From NCBI GenBank assembly GCA_049322715.1, contig JBMOQP010000005.1, forward strand, positions 1 through 30,398: DNA of 30,398 nt, in the 5' to 3' direction. The position numbers and the translations under genes were made by a program. Shown here in pieces: positions 24,515 to 30,398 of this stretch. The stretch is from Thiofaba sp049322715. GTDB taxonomy: Bacteria > Pseudomonadota > Gammaproteobacteria > Halothiobacillales > Halothiobacillaceae. Each line of letters opens with the position of its first letter. Position 1 is the stretch's first letter. The notes beneath the pieces were generated by a model. It saw only the letters and a program-made list of their open reading frames with translations, was not told the DNA's origin and ran no database searches.

Positions 24515-25615
24515 TCAGAGCCCCAGGGAAGAGCCGATCAGTGCACCGATCCCATAGGTCACCACCCCGGCCCCCGCGCCGATCAGCAGCATGCGCAGGC
24601 CGCCACGCAGGGCATTGCGCCCGGTGAAGAGCGAAAGCGCCGTCCCCACGCCAAACAGGCCGACCGCGGCGAGCCCCGCGGCCCACATCAGCGCCACCGC
24701 GCCCTGCCCTCCCAGCACATAAGGCAGCAGCGGGATCGCTGCCCCCGCCACAAACGACACGAACGAGAACCCTGCCGCCCCCCAGGGCGAACCCAGGTCG
24801 TCCGGATTGAGCCCGAGCTCCTCGCGCGAGAGCACGTCCAGCGCGTGCTCCGGATCCTTCAGCATCTGCCCGGCCATCGCGCGGGCATGCTCGAGGTCCA
24901 TGCCGCGCGCATGGTAGATCTGCGCCAGTTCCTCGGCCTCCTCCTCCGGATAGGCCTCGATCTCCGCCCGCTCCAGGGCGATCTGGTGCTCATACATCTC
25001 GCGCTGCGAGCGCATGGAAATGTACTCGCCCGCAGCCATCGACAAGGCGCCCGCCAGCAGCCCGGCCACCCCGGCGGTGATGATCGCCCCCGGCTCGCCC
25101 GTGGCGCCCGCCACGCCCATGATCAGGCTGGTGTTGGAGACGAGGCCGTCGTTCACACCGAACACGGCCGCGCGCAGGGTTCCGCCACCGTAACCCTGGT
25201 GATGACTTTCAGGCGACGACAAGGGAACAGGAGGGTGGGGAAAGGGCACCACCGGCCCCTGGTAGGCCGACAGCCCGCGCACCTTCATCGCGGCAAGCAC
25301 CGTGCGCATGTGGCGGGGGGACTGGCTTCGCGCCAGGCGGGCGACGATCCATGCGCGCGTCGAAGGACGGAAGTCGGGGATGGGAAGCCCATGCTGGCGC
25401 AGCTGGCCGGCCCAGATCTCCGCCTGATCCTCGGCTGCCTTGGCCAGGTCGAGGAACAACGCCGATTGGCGTTGGTCAGGCTCGCAGCTGGCGAGCTGAC
25501 GGTACAACCATGCCGATTGTTTTTCTTCCCGCCAGCTCGCCAGTGCGCTCGCCCCTGGTCTCGAACCCCTTGGCCCTCCATGGCCAAGGCCCTGCGGGAG
25601 AGGTTCTCGACTCAT
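24515..25615 (-). CDS. VIT1/CCC1-family transporter with ferritin-like N-terminus
   Basis: 366 residues. The C-terminal part (about 145-366) is a VIT/CCC1-type Fe2+/Mn2+ membrane transporter with five hydrophobic segments and the signatures AAVFGVNDGLVSNTSLIMGVAG and EYISMRSQREMYEHQI. The glutamate-rich metal-binding helices follow (EEEAEELAQIYHARG, about 220-250). Residues 27-75 resemble one half of a rubrerythrin-like domain (EEKQSAWLYRQLASCEPD), but where ferritin-like domains have ExxH the text is AEDQAE, so the di-iron site looks lost. It begins 1 base after the stop of an unidentified membrane protein gene, implying an operon. The natural role would be metal export or storage. Confidence 0.88.
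   Translation of the reverse strand: MSREPLPQGLGHGGPRGSRPGASALASWREEKQSAWLYRQLASCEPDQRQSALFLDLAKAAEDQAEIWAGQLRQHGLPIPDFRPSTRAWIVARLARSQSPRHMRTVLAAMKVRGLSAYQGPVVPFPHPPVPLSSPESHHQGYGGGTLRAAVFGVNDGLVSNTSLIMGVAGATGEPGAIITAGVAGLLAGALSMAAGEYISMRSQREMYEHQIALERAEIEAYPEEEAEELAQIYHARGMDLEHARAMAGQMLKDPEHALDVLSREELGLNPDDLGSPWGAAGFSFVSFVAGAAIPLLPYVLGGQGAVALMWAAGLAAVGLFGVGTALSLFTGRNALRGGLRMLLIGAGAGVVTYGIGALIGSSLGL
25568..25589. repeat. 8-bp-arm hairpin in the 5' codons of the VIT gene
   Basis: Arms CCTTGGCC (25568-25575) and GGCCAAGG (25582-25589) enclose CTCCAT; on the minus strand the apex reads CATGGAGG, one base from the CATGGATG seen in the arrays. It falls in the low-complexity first 20 codons. It is either a diverged copy of the family or chance. 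Confidence 0.4.
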
Positions 25616-25616
25616 T

Positions 25617-26126
25617 TCATCCCTCCTCGGGGGTTTCCGCCGGATGATCGAAACGGTCCGCCATCATGGCCTGCACCCCGAACCAGGCGATGGCCAGCAG
25701 CCCCCAGGTGAGGCCCGCCACCACGCCGAGATCCACGATCCCGCGCCAGGGCTGGGGCAGCAGTCGGACCCCCAGGATCAGGATGATAATGCCCGAGGTC
25801 ACGGCGGTGGAGACGATGCGCCTTTTGCGCGTGGCGTGGATGAAGCCCATGCAGAACAGCGGCGCCAGCAGCACATGCAGCGGGCGCGGGTGGTCACGCA
25901 GGTAGCGGGCGCGGGCCGCGACGCGCGGGGCAAAGCCCTTCTGGAAGCCGCGATAGCCCTCCCCGACCAGCATGAACACCAGCCAGGGCACGGCCACCAG
26001 CCACTCGAGCACGCCCCACGACATGCCCCAAGCCTCGACGGCCACCGGCGTCAGCCTCACCACGGCCCAGCCGATCAGGAGAGAGACCCCGAACAGCCCC
26101 CACAATGCACCCAGACGACCCAACAT
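25617..26126 (-). CDS. unidentified inner-membrane protein
   Basis: 169 residues from ATG 26126. Hydrophobic segments lie at about 5-25, 35-57, 105-130 and 135-158, with a basic loop (about 60-100, FQKGFAPRVAARARYLRDHP) and a short acidic C-terminal tail. I do not recognise the family. The frame opens 14 codons earlier with a GTG at 26168, but that segment contains promoter-like sequence, so the internal ATG is preferred. Its stop lies 1 base before the VIT-type transporter start. Co-transcription suggests a shared role in metal or envelope homeostasis, but nothing in the sequence proves it. Confidence 0.7.
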   Translation of the reverse strand: MLGRLGALWGLFGVSLLIGWAVVRLTPVAVEAWGMSWGVLEWLVAVPWLVFMLVGEGYRGFQKGFAPRVAARARYLRDHPRPLHVLLAPLFCMGFIHATRKRRIVSTAVTSGIIILILGVRLLPQPWRGIVDLGVVAGLTWGLLAIAWFGVQAMMADRFDHPAETPEEG

Positions 26127-26195
26127 AGCCACTTCATACCTGACAAAAACGGTCGGCAAGGATAACACGCACGAACATCCCCGCCCCTCCGCTCA

Positions 26196-26201
26196 TACAA
26201 T
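26196..26201 (+). promoter_or_regulatory. possible -10 box of the HerA-like ATPase gene
   Basis: TACAAT matches the -10 consensus at 5 of 6 bases and lies 36 bases before the ATG at 26238. No convincing -35 is visible at 16-18 bases. Confidence 0.35.
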
Positions 26202-26237
26202 AGTCGGATCGAGACGAAGCACGGAACACGAAGACTC

Positions 26238-27725
26238 ATGGAACACGACATCCTGATCGGGGCCGGCGAGCTCCAGGCCCGCCTGCTCGGCCGCATGGCC
26301 AACCGCCACGGCCTGGTCACCGGGGCGACCGGTACCGGCAAGACCGTCACCCTGCAGACCCTGGCCGAGGGCTTCAGCCGCATGGGCACGCCGGTCTTCC
26401 TGGCCGATATCAAGGGCGACCTCGCCGGCCTCAGCCAGGCGGGCTCGGCATCCCCTCGCATCCGCGAGCGGGTGGAGAAGATCGGCCTCGAGGGCTTCAG
26501 CCAGGATGCGGCCCCAGTCGTGTTCTGGGACGTCTACGGCGAACTCGGCCATCCCCTGCGCACCACCATCTCGGAGATGGGACCGCTGCTGCTGGCACGC
26601 CTGCTCAACTTGAACGAGACCCAGGCCGGCGTGCTCAACATCGCCTTCCGCCTGGCCGACGAGCAGGGGCTGCTGCTGCTCGACCTCAAGGACCTGCGCG
26701 CCCTGGTCCAGCACGTGGGCGAGAACGCGAAGGAACTGACTGCCGCCTACGGCAACGTCTCGGCCGCCAGCGTCGGCGCCATCCAGCGCGCCCTGCTGAC
26801 CCTCGAGGACGCGGGTGGCGACCGGCTGTTCGGCGAGCCCGCCATCAGCCTCGACGACCTGATCCAGACCGACCCGCAGGGGCGCGGGGTAATCAACATC
26901 CTCGCCGCCGAGAAGCTCTACAACTCCCCCCGCCTGTACGCCACGCTCCTGCTCTGGCTGCTGGCCGAGCTGTTCGAGCAGCTTCCCGAGGTCGGCGATC
27001 CGGACCACCCGAAGCTGGTGTTCTTCTTCGACGAGGCCCACCTGCTGTTCGACGATGCCCCCAAGGCCCTGGTCGACACCATCGAGCGCGTGGTACGCCT
27101 GATCCGCTCCAAGGGCGTGGGCGTGTACTTCATCACCCAGAACCCGCTGGACGTGCCGCTGCCCATCCTCGGCCAGCTCGGCAACCGCGTGCAGCACGCC
27201 CTGCGCGCCTTCACCCCGCGCGACCAGAAGGCCGTGCAGGTGGCGGCGGACACCTTCCGGCCCAAGCCAGGCCTGGACACGGCCGAGGCCATCACCCAGC
27301 TCGGCGTCGGCGAGGCCCTGGTTTCCTGCCTGGATGAGAAGGGCTCTCCCCTGCCGGTCGAGCGCGCCCTCGTTGCCCCGCCCCGCTCACGCATCGGGCC
27401 GATCACGCTCGAGGAGAGGCAGCGCGTCATCCAGCGCTCGGCCGTCTACGGCGTGTTCGAGAAACAGGTGGATCGGGAGTCGGCCTACGAGATCCTGCGC
27501 AAGCAAGCCGAGGCCACGGCGGCGCAGGCCATCGATCCGCGCGAGGCGGCCGAGGACAAGGAGGAAGGCGGCCTCCTGGACGGGTTGCTGGGTGGAGGCC
27601 GGTCCGGCCGCCGCCAGTCGGTCGGCGAAACCCTGGTCAAGAGCACTATGCGCGCTGTCGGCAGCCGCCTGGGGCGGGAGATCGTGCGGGGCGTGCTCGG
27701 CGCCATCCTCGGCGGCCGCAAATGA
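26238..27725 (+). CDS. yjgR: HerA-like ATPase, DUF853/YjgR family
   Basis: 495-residue cytosolic P-loop ATPase of the HerA/FtsK superclass. Walker A is GATGTGKT at residues 29-36, Walker B is LVFFFDEAHLLF around residue 260, and the sensor segment YFITQNPLDVP follows. The DUF853 block LSGxGSxSPR-like AGSASPRIRERVEKIGL is present. The C-terminus is a Glu/Lys-rich linker and a Gly-rich tail ending in GAILGGRK. YjgR proteins are widespread but uncharacterised. It stands alone between the membrane-protein gene and the ribosomal protein pair. Confidence 0.9.
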   Translation: MEHDILIGAGELQARLLGRMANRHGLVTGATGTGKTVTLQTLAEGFSRMGTPVFLADIKGDLAGLSQAGSASPRIRERVEKIGLEGFSQDAAPVVFWDVYGELGHPLRTTISEMGPLLLARLLNLNETQAGVLNIAFRLADEQGLLLLDLKDLRALVQHVGENAKELTAAYGNVSAASVGAIQRALLTLEDAGGDRLFGEPAISLDDLIQTDPQGRGVINILAAEKLYNSPRLYATLLLWLLAELFEQLPEVGDPDHPKLVFFFDEAHLLFDDAPKALVDTIERVVRLIRSKGVGVYFITQNPLDVPLPILGQLGNRVQHALRAFTPRDQKAVQVAADTFRPKPGLDTAEAITQLGVGEALVSCLDEKGSPLPVERALVAPPRSRIGPITLEERQRVIQRSAVYGVFEKQVDRESAYEILRKQAEATAAQAIDPREAAEDKEEGGLLDGLLGGGRSGRRQSVGETLVKSTMRAVGSRLGREIVRGVLGAILGGRK

Positions 27726-27750
27726 CCCGGAGATGAAGGCAAGGCTTGAG

Positions 27751-27781
27751 GCCCGGCTTCTTTTCCAATAAAATGCCGGGC
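27751..27781 (+). terminator. possible terminator after the HerA-like gene
   Basis: Arms GCCCGGC (27751-27757) and GCCGGGC (27775-27781) with a 17-base AT-rich loop, followed by TTT. The long loop weakens the call; the AT-rich loop may instead be part of the rpmB promoter region. Confidence 0.45.
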
Positions 27782-27820
27782 TTTCGTATACACGACCATT
27801 TTCAGTAACAGGAAAGCATC

Positions 27821-28057
27821 ATGTCCCGAGTTTGCCAGGTGACCGGTAAGCGTCCGGCGACCGGAAACAACGTTTCCCACGCCAACAACAAAACCCGTCG
27901 CCGCTTCCTGCCCAACCTGCATCATCACCGCTTCTGGCTGGAGAGCGAGAACCGCTTCGTAAGCCTGCGCGTATCCTCCAAGGGCATGCGCATCATCGAC
28001 AAGCTGGGCATCGAACAGGTTGTCGCCGATCTGCGCGCCCGTGGCGAAAAGGTTTGA
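27821..28057 (+). CDS. rpmB: 50S ribosomal protein L28
   Basis: 78-residue basic protein of the large ribosomal subunit. The start MSRVCQVTGKRPATGNNVSH and the segment KTRRRFLPNLHHHRFW are those of gammaproteobacterial L28. It has the single-cysteine form without a zinc ribbon. The ATG follows AGGAAA, and rpmG begins 11 bases after the stop. Confidence 0.98.
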   Translation: MSRVCQVTGKRPATGNNVSHANNKTRRRFLPNLHHHRFWLESENRFVSLRVSSKGMRIIDKLGIEQVVADLRARGEKV

Positions 28058-28068
28058 GGTAAGAAGAG

Positions 28069-28236
28069 ATGGCCAAGTCTGCACGTGACAAGATCAAGCT
28101 CGTATCCTCCGCGGGTACCGGCTTCTACTACACCACCACCAAGAACAAGCGCAACACCCCGGACAAGCTGGAGTTCCGCAAGTTCGACCCGGTGGTCCGT
28201 CAGCACGTGATCTTCAAGGAAGCAAAGATCAAGTAA
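28069..28236 (+). CDS. rpmG: 50S ribosomal protein L33
   Basis: 55 residues from ATG 28069 to TAA 28236, starting MAKSARDKIKLVSSAGTGFY and ending FKEAKIK. The typical L33 segment TKNKRNTPDKLEFRKFDP is present. It contains no cysteine, so it is the zinc-free form usual in gammaproteobacteria. It is translationally close to rpmB and is followed by a textbook terminator. Confidence 0.97.
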   Translation: MAKSARDKIKLVSSAGTGFYYTTTKNKRNTPDKLEFRKFDPVVRQHVIFKEAKIK

Positions 28237-28267
28237 TCCCGGCCTCCCGGTTCGATTACCGATCTTC

Positions 28268-28296
28268 AAAAAAACCCGGCCCTGCCGGGTTTTTTT
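28268..28296 (+). terminator. intrinsic terminator of rpmB-rpmG
   Basis: Arms ACCCGGC and GCCGGGT around CCT, flanked by seven A upstream and seven T downstream. It is 31 bases after the rpmG stop and is structurally able to work in both directions. Confidence 0.95.
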
Positions 28297-28344
28297 ACGT
28301 CCCGCCCTCGTGCCATCCTGAGCGCCCCTGCCCGCAAATCTCAC

Positions 28345-29160
28345 ATGCCCGAACTGCCCGAGGTCGAAACCACCCGCCGCGGCATCGAGCCGCATCTCAC
28401 CGGCCACACCCTGTGCGAGGTCTTGGTGCGTGAACGCCGCCTGCGCTGGCCCGTGCCGGAGGGGCTGGAGGCGCTCCTGGGCGGCCGGCGGGTGCAGAGC
28501 GTCCGGCGGCGGGCGAAATACCTGCTGATCGGCTTCGAGCACGGCACCCTCATCGCCCACCTCGGCATGTCCGGCAGCCTGCGCCTGGTCGAGCCGGGAA
28601 CGGCGCTACAGAAGCACGACCACGTCGACATCCGCCTTGATTCCGGACTGTCCCTGCGCCTGCACGACCCGCGCCGCTTCGGCGCCCTGCTGTGGACGGA
28701 GGACGCCCCCGAACGCCACCCCCTCCTCGTCCGCCTGGGCCCCGAACCGCTTGGGGAGGGCTTCGACGGGAATGGCCTGTACGAGGCCATCCACCACCGC
28801 AGGCAGGCCATCAAGACCGCCATCATGGACAACCATGTGGTGGTCGGCGTGGGCAACATCTACGCCAACGAGGCGCTCTTCCTCGCCGGCATCGACCCGC
28901 GCCGTCCCTGCAACCGGATCAGCCGCCGGCGCCTGGTCGACCTCGGCGGGCGCATCCGCGAGGTGCTTGCCGCCGCCGTCGCGCAGGGGGGTACTACCCT
29001 GCGCGACTTCGTCAATCCCGAAGGCCGCCCCGGCTACTTCCAGCAGACACTCAACGTCTACGGCCGCGCCGGCGCCCCCTGCCGCACCTGCGGCGGCCCG
29101 ATCGCCCACGCCGTCATCGGCCAGCGCTCGACCTTCTACTGCCCCGTCTGTCAGCACTGA
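28345..29160 (+). CDS. mutM: formamidopyrimidine-DNA glycosylase
   Basis: 271-residue base-excision repair enzyme that removes 8-oxoguanine and formamidopyrimidines and cuts the abasic strand. Pro2 and Glu3 of MPELPEVET are the nucleophile and catalytic acid, Lys58 is the conserved DNA-contacting lysine, and the C-terminal zinc finger is CRTC followed after 16 residues by CPVC. The helix-two-turn-helix region VVGVGNIYANEALFLAGI is intact. It follows rpmB-rpmG as in many gammaproteobacteria but is separated from them by a strong terminator, so it has its own promoter. Confidence 0.97.
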   Translation: MPELPEVETTRRGIEPHLTGHTLCEVLVRERRLRWPVPEGLEALLGGRRVQSVRRRAKYLLIGFEHGTLIAHLGMSGSLRLVEPGTALQKHDHVDIRLDSGLSLRLHDPRRFGALLWTEDAPERHPLLVRLGPEPLGEGFDGNGLYEAIHHRRQAIKTAIMDNHVVVGVGNIYANEALFLAGIDPRRPCNRISRRRLVDLGGRIREVLAAAVAQGGTTLRDFVNPEGRPGYFQQTLNVYGRAGAPCRTCGGPIAHAVIGQRSTFYCPVCQH

Positions 29161-29210
29161 GCCCCGGGCTCACGATTCTGGAGTGGCACCCGGGTGCGGC
29201 AGTCCGCCTC

Positions 29211-30302
29211 CTACACCCGGAACGCCCTGACGAGGGCATTGAGCCGCTCCGCCAGCCCGGCCACAGTTCCTCACTGGAGGCCAGCGTCCGCTGGGCCTGC
29301 TGCGCGGTCTCGTTGCCGGCATGGCTGATGTTGACGATGTTGCGCGCGACCTCATCCGCCACCGCGCTCTGCTCCTCGGCCGCGGTCGCGATCTGCAGGA
29401 TCATGTCGTTGATCCGGCTGATCGCCTCGTTGATGGCCGTCAACGCCTTCCCGGCCTGGCCCGACTGCTCCACCGCACCCGCGGCCTGCTGGCGGCTACT
29501 CTCCATCGCCTCGCTGGCCAGGTGAGACTTGTCCTGCAGCTTGTCGATCATCGCCTGGATTTCATGGGTGGAGGCCAGGGCCTTGCTTGCCAGGTTGCGC
29601 ACCTCGTCGGCCACCACCGCGAAGCCACGTCCCTGCTCGCCAGCGCGCGCCGCCTCGATCGCGGCATTGAGCGCCAGCAGATTGGTCTGCTCGGCGATGG
29701 CATGCGCCTCCTCCGCAGAGGTGGCGACCTTGCCCGAAGCCACGGCTACGCCCTGCATCGCCCCCTGCATGCGATGCATGAAGCGGTTGAAGGACTTCGC
29801 CATCTGCGCCATCTCGCCCCGCCCCCGCTCGTCGAGCCGCACGCGCAGGTCGTTGTCGACCTCGGCCTGATTGAGCTTTTGCATGCCCCCCCCATGACGG
29901 GCACGGTCACCATGCCGAGCACCAGCCGGAAGATCGCGAACAGGGTGATGAGCAAGCCGATCAGCGCGGTCAACCCCCCGGTCAGGATGCCATGCCATAT
30001 CTGCCCCTTGGCCTCGTCCAGCGGGCGAATGATCTCGAAGGCGCCATGCAGGTCACCCACCTTCTTGTTGTCCATGGGATAGCCGGCAATATCCCGCCCG
30101 TCGTCGCGCCCCCACAGGGCCCTGGATCGGGCCGGGTCGCCGTGGCAGCTCATGCAGGCCTCGCTCAGGCGGACCGGCCGGAAGTAGCGCACGGCATTGA
30201 GGCTGTCGTCGAGCACGTAGTGCTCCCGCACCTAGGGATTGGCCTCGAAGAATTCCAGCACGCCGGTCTCGAGCAGGATGTTGAAAAAGGGCTTTCCTGC
30301 CC
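29211..30302 (-). pseudogene. decayed chemotaxis receptor with CxxCH sensor domain
   Basis: Reading down the minus strand, the 5' end is missing: recognisable protein begins KPFFNILLETGVLEFFEANP within hairpin array 2. A TAG follows at 30232-30234. After it, VREHYVLDDSLNAVRYFRPV leads to CMSCHG (CxxCH at 30156-30142), as in Tll0287/DUF3365-like heme-binding sensors. A membrane segment ends at a run of eight C (29886-29893), where the frame is lost. The next frame carries HAMP-like sequence (MQKLNQAEVDNDLRVRL) and the receptor hairpin tip (IAEQTNLLALNAAIEAARAG). SAEE joins IAEQ directly near 29705, so roughly 80-90 residues of the signalling domain are missing. A last frameshift near 29268 separates SSEEL from the expected AGLAERLNALVRAFRV and TAG. 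Five lesions make function very unlikely. Confidence 0.88.
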
Positions 30303-30398
30303 TTTTTCAACTCGGCACGTCGCGAAGTGAATTCGCGACGGCCTCCGAACATCAATCACTTGGCGCGATTGATGTTCGTGCAAGCCATCCATGGCTTG
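30280..30398. repeat. second hairpin array (array 2), cut by window end
   Basis: Four consecutive inverted repeats: 30280-30311 (13-bp arms GTTGAAAAAGGGC and complement, loop TTTCCT), 30318-30340 (9-bp arms CGTCGCGAA, loop GTGAA), 30346-30378 (12-bp arms CGAACATCAATC, 9-base loop) and 30381-30398 (8-bp arms CAAGCCAT around CC; minus-strand apex CATGGATG). All arms are perfect. The second unit shares CGTCGCG arms with array-1 unit 3970-3992. The first arm overlaps codons of the broken receptor gene. The array probably continues past the window. Confidence 0.88.

Noticed and set aside
29886..29893. Phase-variable C8 tract controlling a working receptor
   Set aside because: The same gene also has a nonsense codon, a missing 5' end, an internal deletion and a second frameshift, so switching the tract could not restore function.

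Overview
The window is about 30.4 kb of GC-rich, densely coding bacterial chromosome. The gene content (hrpB, a homodimeric-type aceE with aceF and lpdA, a YqcC-family gene, a YihY/BrkB family gene, a YjgR/DUF853 gene, and rpmB-rpmG next to mutM) points to a gammaproteobacterium. The genus cannot be fixed from the sequence. Most of the region is ordinary core metabolism and maintenance, with small accessory insertions and one decayed gene.

Layout. 47-3815 (minus): a TetR regulator heads a DevBCA-type tripartite export operon (membrane-fusion protein, FtsX-like permease, ATPase), with a palindromic operator over its promoter. 3884-4204: a striking noncoding array of eleven perfect or near-perfect hairpins. 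4250-7700 (minus): helicase HrpB, a 382-base gap holding a cluster of DnaA-box-like 9-mers, and glyoxalase I. 7792-11768 (minus): argG followed closely by a membrane c-di-GMP protein with a PhnD-like sensor, PAS, GGDEF and EAL domains. 12016-17824 (plus): the pyruvate dehydrogenase operon aceE-aceF-lpdA; the E3 carries its own lipoyl domain. 17829-17870: a 42-bp perfect palindrome. 17907-20564: a TauE-type exporter converging on an SLC13/RCK_C anion permease. 20742-21695 (plus): a solo hairpin, osmC and a VOC-family gene. 21765-22935 (minus): thiD and yqcC. 22960-24454 (plus): a YihY/BrkB membrane protein and a 35-codon membrane microprotein behind a 29-bp dyad. 24515-26126 (minus): a VIT-type transporter and an unidentified membrane protein. 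26238-29160 (plus): a HerA-like ATPase, rpmB, rpmG and mutM. 29211-30302 (minus): a wrecked chemotaxis-receptor gene with a CxxCH heme motif. 30280-30398: a second hairpin array running off the window.

The most unusual material is the hairpin family. Two arrays and at least one solo copy consist of consecutive inverted repeats whose stem sequences mostly differ from one another, while several share an apex of the form CANGGATG. Array 2 begins exactly inside the truncated receptor gene. Array 1 swallows the end of a 22-codon, Shine-Dalgarno-preceded open frame divergent from tetR. I cannot assign these arrays to a named repeat family from the sequence alone, and no transposase, reverse transcriptase or cas gene lies in the window.
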